A DNA stretch of 6,168 nt from Paracoccaceae bacterium (lineage in GTDB: Bacteria > Pseudomonadota > Alphaproteobacteria > Rhodobacterales > Rhodobacteraceae). A program made the translations under genes and the position numbers. The stretch covers positions 3,654 to 9,821 of the forward strand of contig DOOI01000214.1 in assembly GCA_003512825.1 (NCBI GenBank), given 5' to 3'. Below the pieces are notes generated by a model that was given only the letters and a program-made list of their open reading frames with translations, was not told where the DNA came from and did not search any database. Positions 1-6,168 of the stretch are shown one piece after another (position 1 is the first letter of the stretch; every line of letters starts with the position of its first letter).

Positions 1-1
1 C

Positions 2-778
2 CACCTCAACCTGCACAAGACCTTTGCCATCCCACATGGCGGCGGCGGTCCGGGCATGGGTCCAATCGGCGTCAAAGCGCATCTCGCGCCCTATTTGCCG
101 GGCCATCCTGTCACAGGCGACGGAGCCTCCTGCGGCGCCGTCTCTGCCGCGCCCTTCGGATCTGCCTCAATCCTCGCGATTTCCTACGCCTATTGCCTAA
201 TGATGGGCGGCGAAGGCCTGACCCAAGCCACACGCGTGGCCATCCTTAATGCGAATTACATCGCCGCCCGCCTGAAAGACGCCTTCCCAGTGCTCTACAA
301 AGGCCCCACAGGCCGCGTTGCCCATGAATGCATTCTCGATACCCGACCCTTCCAAGACAGCGCGGGCGTCACCGTGGAAGACATTGCCAAACGGTTGATT
401 GACGCCGGATTTCACGCCCCAACCATGAGCTGGCCCGTTGCAGGCACGCTGATGGTGGAGCCGACGGAATCGGAAACCAAGGCCGAGCTCGACCGCTTCT
501 GCGAAGCCATGCTTGGGATTCGAGAGGAAATTCGCAACATCGAAAATGAGCGAACTCCGCGCGAAAACAACGCTTTGAAAAATGCGCCCCACACAGTCGA
601 AGATCTGATTGGCGCATGGGACCGCCCCTATAGCCGCGAAGAAGGCTGCTTCCCACCCGGAGCCTTCCGCGTCGACAAATACTGGCCTCCTGTCAATCGC
701 GTCGACAACGTCTGGGGCGACCGCCATCTGGTTTGCACCTGCCCGCCAATGACGGAATACGCCAAAGCTGCGGAATAA
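2..778 (+). CDS. gcvP: Glycine dehydrogenase (decarboxylating), P protein, C-terminal part (5' end outside window)
   Basis: This is the PLP-dependent P protein of the glycine cleavage system, which decarboxylates glycine and passes the aminomethyl group to the lipoyl arm of GcvH in the cytoplasm. The frame is open from base 2 and gives 258 residues ending at TAA 776-778. It opens with the diagnostic PLP-lysine segment [18 protein letters not shown]; the Schiff-base lysine is visible residue 6 (AAG 17-19) and the glycine-rich loop follows. About 252 residues follow the lysine, matching the C-terminal length of full-size GcvP (about 950 aa), so the 3' end is intact. The C-terminus carries the family's conserved block, with [20 protein letters not shown] followed by a CTCPP segment. 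The ATG at 56 is an internal methionine, not the start. The gene converges on the catabolic operon and is functionally unrelated to it. gcvT and gcvH would be expected upstream, outside the window. Identification is secure. Confidence 0.97.
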   Translation, partial: HLNLHKTFAIPHGGGGPGMGPIGVKAHLAPYLPGHPVTGDGASCGAVSAAPFGSASILAISYAYCLMMGGEGLTQATRVAILNANYIAARLKDAFPVLYKGPTGRVAHECILDTRPFQDSAGVTVEDIAKRLIDAGFHAPTMSWPVAGTLMVEPTESETKAELDRFCEAMLGIREEIRNIENERTPRENNALKNAPHTVEDLIGAWDRPYSREEGCFPPGAFRVDKYWPPVNRVDNVWGDRHLVCTCPPMTEYAKAAE

Positions 779-784
779 ATTAAA

Positions 785-808
785 GGAGCCCCAAGATCAT
801 GGGGCTCC
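785..808. terminator. Bidirectional hairpin terminator between convergent gcvP and hydroxylase genes
   Basis: A perfect 9-bp inverted repeat, GGAGCCCCA (785-793) and TGGGGCTCC (800-808), encloses a 6-base loop. It begins 6 bases after the gcvP stop codon. Read on the minus strand, the stem is followed by TTTAATTTATT (784 down to 774), a reasonable U-rich tail, so it looks like the intrinsic terminator of the minus-strand operon and overlaps the gcvP stop codon. Read on the plus strand, the bases after the stem (CTTCC) are poor in T, so it would be a weaker terminator for gcvP, though the stem could still protect the 3' end of that mRNA. The hairpin is seen directly; its function is inferred. 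Confidence 0.8.
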
Positions 809-853
809 CTTCCACAGGTCTTGAACGTTTATCGCCCCGCAAACCTTGTGTAA

Positions 854-877
854 GCCAGCGCGCCACTGGCCGTTTTC
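854..877 (+). terminator. Possible weak second terminator for gcvP
   Basis: A 5-bp inverted repeat, GCCAG (854-858) and CTGGC (866-870), with a 7-base loop is followed on the plus strand by CGTTTTC. It lies 46 bases beyond the first hairpin, inside the 118-base convergent spacer 779-896. Because the first hairpin lacks a plus-strand T-run, this one could back up gcvP termination. The stem is short enough to have arisen by chance. Nothing else is visible in the spacer. Confidence 0.25.
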
Positions 878-896
878 TAGGCGCAGGTTCGGACGC

Positions 897-2459
897 TCAG
901 CCGCCCAATGTGACCGCCAAGATTTTTTGAGCATTGCGCCCATCCCCCCCCATCCATGCTACAAAATGATCGGGGCGCACGAGAATGAGGTCAGCGCCAT
1001 ATGCAGCAACGGCCGGGTCCTCAACCACTTTGAGCGGCATGGTCAGATCGGCGGCAGCTTGGCGCAAGGCCTCTGTGCCTTCATGGGCCGCACCAGAACT
1101 CAACAGCGTATAGCCTGCACTCAATTCAGACCAAAGTTGGCGCCCCTGCGCCAATTCCAGCGGCGGCAGATGATGACCCGCACGCGCTTGCAAGCTGTGG
1201 CTGCCCTGAGCGCTAGGCTGGCCGTGCGTGTCTGCAACAAGGGGCGATCCTTCATAGTTCGGTTCGAAATTGGCCACCTCTGCGGCGGCGGCATTGCGCG
1301 CGAACCAAGCCTTTTCAAAACGCTCCTTGTCTTTTTGCGGATCGAACTCCTGCATGAAGCGGTTATCCTCGTCGATGAACCGCTCAATAAAATCGCGCGC
1401 TGTCGAGGCAAAGACCGGACGACGCTCCAGATCATAGCTGTCGAGCAATGGCGCAGCTGCCCACCCTTGCAATACTGCGGCCAGCTTCCAGCCAAGATTG
1501 CGCGCATCCTCAAAGCCCGTGTTGATGCCATAGCCGCCATAGGGCGGATGGCTATGCGCGGCATCGCCCGCCACAAAAATTCGACCATTTCGATAACTTG
1601 TGGCTATCGCCACACGAAGATCCCAGAAACCGACATGCTGCATTTCCAAGTCAAACGGCGTGCCAACGATCTCATGCAGCAAGCTGGTGAAATCATGATC
1701 CTCCGTCGTCCCGCGCGGCACGGGCGCATGAAAGAACCAACTGCCCACATCGACACGCCCGAAAAACTGCCAATACCCCTCCAACTCTGGTGTCAGCACG
1801 TTGAAAAATGCCTTGCCCGGATAGCGCTTGAGCAGTTCGTGCAGCTCCATGGACTTAAAGACCAAAAGCACCATCAGCCGTCCGTGGTCGGAAAAGGCCT
1901 GCGGGATGCCACCCGTGGTGCGCGTTGGGGATCTACTGCCATCGCAGCCAACGACATAATGCGCTGTCAGCGTGTCGCGCGCCGTCCCATCCAGTGTGCT
2001 TGCCACCACCTGCGCGTAGTCACCCTCGTCAGAGACCCGCTCAACGCTCCATCCATAGCGAAAAGTGATGGTCTCCAATTGCGCCGCGCGGGCGCGCAGA
2101 ACCTTTTCGGTTTCGTATTGCGGCAGACGCTCGTTGCCGGTGGCATAATACGCATTCACAGAAGCGCGGTTAAGCCAGTCATAGTGATACTCCGTCAGCA
2201 AGTTCTTATAGAGCGTCATCCCTCCCATCCCGATATCGGCGGGAATAGGCCGTGCCGCGCGCAGCTCTTTTTCGCAGCCCCACGCCATGAACGATTCCAT
2301 TGTGCGCTGTGTAAGGTTTTGGCCCTTTGGAATCGGCTGTGGCTGAGCATGGCGCTCAAGCACCAATACCTTTATTCCGCGTTGCGCCAGATCGATTGCC
2401 AATGCCGTGCCCACAGGCCCGCCGCCCGCAATGATCACCTCAAAATCAGTCTGCGCCAT
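897..2459 (-). CDS. Class A FAD-dependent aromatic hydroxylase (MhpA/PheA-like monooxygenase)
   Basis: This 520-residue protein is a probable NAD(P)H-dependent single-component flavoprotein that adds a hydroxyl to an aromatic or heteroaromatic ring using O2. The Rossmann FAD motif GGGPVG is at residues 12-17, with ribose-binding Glu35 ending the second strand (VLVLERH). The DG motif GCDGSRSPTR is at 171-180 and the GD motif VAGDAAHSHPP at 296-306, followed by YGGYGINTGFEDARNLGWK. Residues about 405-520 resemble the thioredoxin-like C-terminal domain of phenol hydroxylase/MhpA enzymes (SAGYTLLSSG, LILVRPDHFVAWMG). Length is normal for the family. The start is supported by the FAD motif at residue 12; a modest AAGGG lies about 12 bases upstream, inside the end of the aldehyde dehydrogenase gene, whose stop is 3 bases away. 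It is the last gene of the operon. Segment PKGQNLTQRTMESF (44-57) seems typical of a subfamily, but I cannot assign its substrate. Confidence 0.9.
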   Translation of the reverse strand: MAQTDFEVIIAGGGPVGTALAIDLAQRGIKVLVLERHAQPQPIPKGQNLTQRTMESFMAWGCEKELRAARPIPADIGMGGMTLYKNLLTEYHYDWLNRASVNAYYATGNERLPQYETEKVLRARAAQLETITFRYGWSVERVSDEGDYAQVVASTLDGTARDTLTAHYVVGCDGSRSPTRTTGGIPQAFSDHGRLMVLLVFKSMELHELLKRYPGKAFFNVLTPELEGYWQFFGRVDVGSWFFHAPVPRGTTEDHDFTSLLHEIVGTPFDLEMQHVGFWDLRVAIATSYRNGRIFVAGDAAHSHPPYGGYGINTGFEDARNLGWKLAAVLQGWAAAPLLDSYDLERRPVFASTARDFIERFIDEDNRFMQEFDPQKDKERFEKAWFARNAAAAEVANFEPNYEGSPLVADTHGQPSAQGSHSLQARAGHHLPPLELAQGRQLWSELSAGYTLLSSGAAHEGTEALRQAAADLTMPLKVVEDPAVAAYGADLILVRPDHFVAWMGGDGRNAQKILAVTLGG

Positions 2460-2462
2460 TAG

Positions 2463-3893
2463 TCAAATTTGCCCTTGTTCCATGTAGATATGCTTGGTCT
2501 CCAAAAAGTCATAGAGACCTTCCGGCCCATGCAGCCGGCCCAGCCCGGACTGGCCAAAACCACCTGTTTCTCCCTCAGCAAAAAGCCGGATGTGGCTGTT
2601 GACCCAGATCGTGCCAGAGCGCACCGCCCGGCTGATCCGCAGGGCACGGTTGAGATCTTTGGTGAATACGCTCCCCGCCAGCCCATAGGCCGTGGCATTG
2701 GCCTTGGTCACCGCCTCCGCTTCATCGCTGAACCGCTCGATCGAAACGATCGGACCAAAAAGCTCGTCTTGAACCAGACGCGACGACAGGTCATCGATGC
2801 GAAAGAGTGTCGGCGTCAGAAAGGCCCCTTGATTGAGCGCCGCGCCACGCAGCACCATCTCGCCCTCATCGCCCGCCTGCTCGATCAATTGCGTGACCCG
2901 GCTCACATTCGCGCGGTCAATCATCGCCCCCATTTGGCTTTGAGGATCCTGCCCCGGCCCCACGCGAACCGCTTCAAACGCCGCTTTAATTCGCTCCTGA
3001 AACGCGGGCAATGCCGCCTCATGCACCAAGAACCGTGCAGCCGCGACACAGATCTGACCCGCCATCATCAAGGCACCATGGGTCAATTCCTTCACCGCCA
3101 GATCCATATCCGCATCGGGAAAAACAATCGCGGGCGCTTTGCCCCCCAATTCGAGGCCCACACGCTTGAGCGTTGGCGCCGCCCCCGCCATGATCCTTTT
3201 GCCTGTAGCCGAGGAGCCTGTAAACGAGATCACATCCACATGCGCCGATGCCACAATCGCCTCGCCTACGACGCTTCCATCTTCGTTGACTGAATTCACC
3301 ACGCCCTTGGGCAGTGACGGACAAGCATCAAGGCACTCCATCACCTTGGCGTGCACCAGCGATGTCTGTTCTGCGGGTTTGATCACACATGTGCATCCCG
3401 CTGCCATCGCGGGTGTCAGCGACCGGATCAGCAATGTTACAGGTGCATTCCAAGGCACGATAATCCCTGCCACACCTGCGGCTTCGCGATGAAAAAGCGA
3501 CATTTGCCCGGGCATCACTTCCTGCATGCTGCCCCGGATCGTGCGCGCCAACCCAGCGTAATAGCGGGTTTCCGAAATCGACCCCATCATCTCGCCCATC
3601 GCCTCTGCGAAGAGCTTGCCATTCTCAGCAACGATCAACGCAGCCAGCTCTTGCTTTGCTGCCTCCAACTGATCCGCAAACTCGAAAAGAGCCTGCGCGC
3701 GCACGCGCGGGGAATGTGCCCATGTGCTGCCAAAAAAGGTCGCGCGCGCCACGCGTGCGGCCTGTTCGGTCAGCCCAGCAGACCCTTTGTGGTAATGGCC
3801 CAACACAGCGTCATTGGCTGGGTTGATACTCTCCCCCAACGAACCATCGCCAAGCCATTCTCCGTTGATGTAATGACGCGCAGGCTTGCTCAT
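2463..3893 (-). CDS. NAD(P)-dependent aldehyde dehydrogenase
   Basis: A 476-residue enzyme of the aldehyde dehydrogenase superfamily, which oxidises an aldehyde to the carboxylic acid. All key elements are present. They are the oxyanion-hole Asn149 in VPWNAPV, cofactor-binding Lys172 in VIKPAEQT, the Rossmann loop FTGSSATG with Gly226 and Gly231, the general-base Glu248 in LELGGKAP, the catalytic Cys282 in GQICVAAAR, and the cofactor-binding Glu377 and Phe379 in DELFGPIVS. The C-terminal GGFGQSGLGR matches the usual GGFKQSGxGR. Length is normal, so the enzyme should be active. It starts 10 bases after the amidohydrolase stop, with a G-rich GGGGCTGAG just upstream of ATG, and ends 3 bases before the hydroxylase start. 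The context suggests an aromatic aldehyde or a ring-fission semialdehyde as substrate. Benzaldehyde-type, 2-aminomuconate-semialdehyde-type or succinate-semialdehyde-type roles cannot be told apart by eye. Confidence 0.93.
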   Translation of the reverse strand: MSKPARHYINGEWLGDGSLGESINPANDAVLGHYHKGSAGLTEQAARVARATFFGSTWAHSPRVRAQALFEFADQLEAAKQELAALIVAENGKLFAEAMGEMMGSISETRYYAGLARTIRGSMQEVMPGQMSLFHREAAGVAGIIVPWNAPVTLLIRSLTPAMAAGCTCVIKPAEQTSLVHAKVMECLDACPSLPKGVVNSVNEDGSVVGEAIVASAHVDVISFTGSSATGKRIMAGAAPTLKRVGLELGGKAPAIVFPDADMDLAVKELTHGALMMAGQICVAAARFLVHEAALPAFQERIKAAFEAVRVGPGQDPQSQMGAMIDRANVSRVTQLIEQAGDEGEMVLRGAALNQGAFLTPTLFRIDDLSSRLVQDELFGPIVSIERFSDEAEAVTKANATAYGLAGSVFTKDLNRALRISRAVRSGTIWVNSHIRLFAEGETGGFGQSGLGRLHGPEGLYDFLETKHIYMEQGQI

Positions 3894-3903
3894 CTCAGCC
3901 CCA

Positions 3904-4920
3904 TCACAGCGTCAAGCCAAGCAGTTTGGCGGCGTTATCTTGATAGATCTTCTTGCGGGTGGCCGCGCTGACATCAAGGGTATCAAGGATCTTGATTGTC
4001 TCGCGAATATACATCGGGCCTTTTTCCGGGTCGAACGGCGCATCAGAGGCAAACATCACCCGATCCTCCCCAAAGAACTCAATCGCGTGCTCGATTGCCT
4101 TGCGCGAACCGAAAGAGGCCGTATCCGCGTAAAACTCTTTGAAATACTCCAGATGCGGCCGCTGCAAACCGCGCAGGACTTCCCCCAGATCAGAATCTGT
4201 CGTCCGGGCCCCCATCTGGTCCCACCCCGGCCCGACGCGGCCCTCAAAGAACGGGATCATCCCGCCTGCATGGTGCGTGATCACCTTGAGGCCGGGATTG
4301 CGGTCGAACATGCCCGAGAACACCAAACGCGCCATCGCCGCCGAGGTTTCATAGGGCCAGCCAAAGGTCCACCAGATCTCATACTCCGACTTCTTTTCAC
4401 TCAGATAATCCGGAAAATTCGCCCCGCGCGCCGGGTGCATCCAAACCGCTTTTCCGGTCGAAGCCATATAGTCAAAGAAGGGTTCAAATTCGGGCAAGTC
4501 GAGTGGTTTGCCACCAACATTGGTGAAGATTTGCATGCCACATGCGCCAAGGTCTTCGATATTGCGGCGGGCTTCTTCGACCATTGCATCGGGGTTGTTC
4601 AAAACAGCGGTGCCAATGAATCCGGGAAAACGGTCGGGGTATTTCTGGCATAGCTCCGCCATCCCATCCGAGGCAATCTGCGCCAGTTCCAAAGATTTTG
4701 CCGCATCGGCGTATTTTTCAAAGGGGGGTGAGGCCAGCGAAAGGATTTGACAATAATCCTCCCCAAAGAGGTCCATCACCTCAAACCGCTTATCTAGATC
4801 GGTCATCATCGGGACGGCTTCAGAACGGCGCGTGATATCGGTGGTTTCCCCCACATGCGCGATCAATGCGTCATGGAATGGCTTCGGCCAAATATGATTG
4901 AAGACGTCGATTTTTTTCAT
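3904..4920 (-). CDS. ACMSD-like amidohydrolase (amidohydrolase_2 family decarboxylase or hydrolase), variant metal site
   Basis: A 338-residue TIM-barrel protein of the ACMSD-related amidohydrolase family, whose members decarboxylate, hydrolyse or hydrate intermediates of aromatic breakdown using one divalent metal. Visible landmarks are the strand-1 segment IDVFNHIWP (4-12), the barrel histidine His162 in WMHPARG, HHAGGMIPFFEGR (216-228), which matches the family's strand-6 His segment, and the strand-8 aspartate Asp293 in FASDAPF. The strand-1 motif is normally His-x-His; here it is Phe7-Asn8-His9, so one usual metal ligand is missing. Related decarboxylases with Glu-x-His or Glu-x-Ala show this position can vary. 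The start at 4920 is the only plausible one because strand 1 begins at residue 4. The upstream Shine-Dalgarno sequence (GAG) is weak. The gene sits 27 bases after iclR and 10 before the aldehyde dehydrogenase. Exact reaction unknown. Confidence 0.85.
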   Translation of the reverse strand: MKKIDVFNHIWPKPFHDALIAHVGETTDITRRSEAVPMMTDLDKRFEVMDLFGEDYCQILSLASPPFEKYADAAKSLELAQIASDGMAELCQKYPDRFPGFIGTAVLNNPDAMVEEARRNIEDLGACGMQIFTNVGGKPLDLPEFEPFFDYMASTGKAVWMHPARGANFPDYLSEKKSEYEIWWTFGWPYETSAAMARLVFSGMFDRNPGLKVITHHAGGMIPFFEGRVGPGWDQMGARTTDSDLGEVLRGLQRPHLEYFKEFYADTASFGSRKAIEHAIEFFGEDRVMFASDAPFDPEKGPMYIRETIKILDTLDVSAATRKKIYQDNAAKLLGLTL

Positions 4921-4947
4921 GCTGCACTCATTTCTATCGTGTTGTGT

Positions 4948-5718
4948 TTATTCTGCGTCCAGACGGTTTTCGGTCAGCGTTTCCGTCAGTGCACCAGCGG
5001 CTCGGATCACTGCGTCACGGACAAGGGTCAGGCGCGCATCGTCGAGTGTGTCGCGATCAATGGTCATGCACAAAACCGCCACGGGCACCGCGCCGCCGTC
5101 GTAAACCGGAGCGGCCACACCAATCACGCCGGGCGTCACCTCGCCGCGCGCCGTGAATACACCCGCCTTGCGCTGCGCCTTAAAGGTTTCCGCGATCTCC
5201 TCGACACTGGACCCTAGCCCGACAGCTTGCAGGTCAGCGAAGTTCTCGCGGATTTTCTCCAGCATTTGTTTGCGGGGCAAATTGGCGAGGATTGCGCGCG
5301 AAATCGCGCCGCGCGCCAATGGCATCGGTCGCCCGCGCGGGTAGCTCGACTTCGCATTGCTCGCCGAAACTTCTGCGTCGACACAAAGCAACTTGTTGCC
5401 ATACCACCGCACCAAGAGCGCCGTGCTGGGATGCACTTTTGCCAGCCCTTCAAGGATGGGACGCCCCTCTCGCATCAAGACGTCAGATTTCCGCATCAGG
5501 AAATCCATCTCCACCACGCGCGGCCCCAATGTATAACGATGTCCACTATGCTGGGTCAAAAACCCCGCATCATTCAGGAATTTCAAATAGCGATAAAGTG
5601 TGGGGCGGCTGTAGTTGATCGCTGCCATCATGTCATCGGCAGTCCACTCTAGCCGCTCTTCGGTAAACAGCCCCAAAAGCGCCAGAATACGTTCAGCACT
5701 TCCCACCCCAGTTGTCAT
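4948..5718 (-). CDS. IclR-family transcriptional regulator
   Basis: A 256-residue regulator of IclR size and layout. An N-terminal winged helix-turn-helix spans about residues 5-65: GVGSAERILALLGLF, then the putative recognition helix YSRPTLYRYLKFLNDAGFL, then the wing SGHRYTLG. The C-terminal effector-binding domain runs from about 75 to 250, with RGRPMPLARGAISRAILA (128-145) and RGEVTPGVIGVAAPVYD (191-207) as the family landmarks. IclR proteins usually control adjacent catabolic and transport genes by binding a pathway acid. The start codon ATG 5718-5716 overlaps the TGA of the upstream TRAP gene (ATGA), and AAGAGGG (5726-5732) lies 7 bases before it, so this start is well supported and translation is probably coupled. 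The regulator is thus co-transcribed with its likely targets, and the promoter must be off the right side or inside the TRAP gene. Confidence 0.93.
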   Translation of the reverse strand: MTTGVGSAERILALLGLFTEERLEWTADDMMAAINYSRPTLYRYLKFLNDAGFLTQHSGHRYTLGPRVVEMDFLMRKSDVLMREGRPILEGLAKVHPSTALLVRWYGNKLLCVDAEVSASNAKSSYPRGRPMPLARGAISRAILANLPRKQMLEKIRENFADLQAVGLGSSVEEIAETFKAQRKAGVFTARGEVTPGVIGVAAPVYDGGAVPVAVLCMTIDRDTLDDARLTLVRDAVIRAAGALTETLTENRLDAE

Positions 5719-6167
5719 GCGCCTGCCCTCTTGATTGCACGGTTGCGTCGCATGTCATTCCACATCATCAAAGCCCCGCCAATAAGGCCGATGACGTCAG
5801 AATAAATCGCCCCTGCAAACATCCCCGCAGGCATAAGTGCCAAGAGTCCAAAGACCGCAAAAAATACCCGCGCAAGCGGATCAAGCTGACCCGAGAAATA
5901 TCCAGCAATCGCGGCCGAAACCAGCCAGACCCCCACCACAGCCGTCGCTACAGCCAAGGCAATTTCCCAAGGGTCGCCAATCAAGATCAGCGTCGGAGAA
6001 AACACAAAGAGCACCGGAATCACATAGGCTGACCAGCCAAAGCGCATCGCGGCCCATCCTGTCGCCATGGCAGACGCCTTAGCAATGCTGGCCGCCGCAA
6101 ACGCCGCCATGGCAATGGGCGGGGTGATCATCGACATCATACCAAAATAGAGCACGTAAAGATGTGC
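5715..6167 (-). CDS. TRAP transporter large permease subunit, C-terminal part (5' end outside window)
   Basis: The minus-strand frame is open to the right edge, giving 150 C-terminal residues that begin AHLYVLYFGMMSMITPP and end at TGA 5717-5715. The stretch YFGMMSMITPPIAMAAFAAA is the characteristic late motif of DctM-type TRAP permeases, especially the fused 4TM/12TM subunits used with TAXI-type binding proteins. It is followed by several hydrophobic segments (for example SAYVIPVLFVFSPTLILIG and IALAVATAVVGVWLVSAAIA) and a basic cytoplasmic tail (RRNRAIKR). It would be an inner-membrane, sodium- or proton-driven importer of an organic acid working with a periplasmic binding protein that should lie beyond the right edge. 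An in-frame GTG at 6155 is internal, because the conserved sequence continues upstream of it. The gene overlaps iclR by 4 bases and is probably the uptake step of the operon. Confidence 0.88.
   Translation of the reverse strand, partial: AHLYVLYFGMMSMITPPIAMAAFAAASIAKASAMATGWAAMRFGWSAYVIPVLFVFSPTLILIGDPWEIALAVATAVVGVWLVSAAIAGYFSGQLDPLARVFFAVFGLLALMPAGMFAGAIYSDVIGLIGGALMMWNDMRRNRAIKRAGA
5726..5732 (-). promoter_or_regulatory. Ribosome binding site of the iclR gene
   Basis: AAGAGGG on the minus strand lies 7 bases upstream of the iclR ATG and inside the last codons of the TRAP gene. It fixes the iclR start at 5718 and, with the ATGA stop-start overlap, suggests translational coupling. Confidence 0.6.
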
Positions 6168-6168
6168 C

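Noticed and set aside
197..727. A 176-codon minus-strand open frame inside gcvP.
   Set aside because: It is antisense to a highly conserved housekeeping gene, with no motif or ribosome binding context of its own.
846..2462. A 538-codon plus-strand open frame lying opposite the FAD hydroxylase gene.
   Set aside because: Its translation is rich in Arg, His, Cys and Pro with no recognisable domain, while the minus strand encodes a complete flavoprotein with every motif in place. It is an antisense shadow produced by codon bias.
2469..3971. Plus-strand open frames opposite the aldehyde dehydrogenase gene.
   Set aside because: Low-complexity, basic translations without motifs; the minus strand carries the full set of aldehyde dehydrogenase catalytic residues.
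3886..4653. A 255-codon plus-strand open frame opposite the amidohydrolase gene.
   Set aside because: No domain is visible, and the opposite strand has a complete TIM-barrel enzyme in operon spacing.
4911..4917. A run of seven A residues just after the amidohydrolase start codon (ATGAAAAAAATC), considered as a slippage or phase-variation site.
   Set aside because: Seven A residues here encode the ordinary Lys-Lys start of the barrel strand, and the frame continues intact. The run is short and nothing suggests functional frameshifting.
4921..4947. The 27-base gap between iclR and the amidohydrolase gene, examined for a promoter or IclR operator.
   Set aside because: No palindrome and no convincing -35/-10 pair can be seen; the space is enough only for a ribosome binding site.
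5282..5345. Clusters of GCGC-rich inverted repeats considered as a regulatory structure.
   Set aside because: They lie within the coding sequence of the IclR effector domain and reflect GC-rich codons for Arg and Ala; similar runs occur in neighbouring genes.

Overview
The window looks like part of an alphaproteobacterial chromosome, most likely a marine Rhodobacterales (roseobacter-type) bacterium. This is inferred from the moderately GC-rich coding sequence, the character of the GcvP C-terminus, and a fused TRAP transporter subunit beside an aromatic-type catabolic operon. The organism cannot be fixed from this sequence alone.

Layout. The left end (to 778, plus strand) is the C-terminal third of glycine dehydrogenase (GcvP), a core C1-metabolism gene cut by the window edge. 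A 118-base convergent intergenic region follows, with a strong hairpin at 785-808 that can end transcription from both sides. Everything from 897 to the right edge lies on the minus strand and forms one tightly packed operon. In transcription order it holds the C-terminus of a TRAP transporter large (probably 4TM/12TM fused) subunit cut by the right edge, an IclR-family regulator (4-base ATGA overlap), an ACMSD-like amidohydrolase (27-base gap), an NAD(P)-dependent aldehyde dehydrogenase (10-base gap) and a class A FAD-dependent hydroxylase (3-base gap).

How the genes may work together. The TRAP system would import an organic acid. IclR would sense it or an intermediate. The three enzymes would hydroxylate an aromatic or heteroaromatic ring, oxidise an aldehyde to an acid, and decarboxylate or hydrolyse an intermediate. 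No ring-cleavage enzyme is in the window, and I do not recognise the set as a named pathway, so the substrate is unassigned. The most notable oddity is that the amidohydrolase has Phe-Asn-His where this superfamily normally has the metal-binding His-x-His.

No RNA genes, insertion sequences, CRISPR arrays or phage elements were seen. The only non-coding stretch longer than 30 bases is 779-896.
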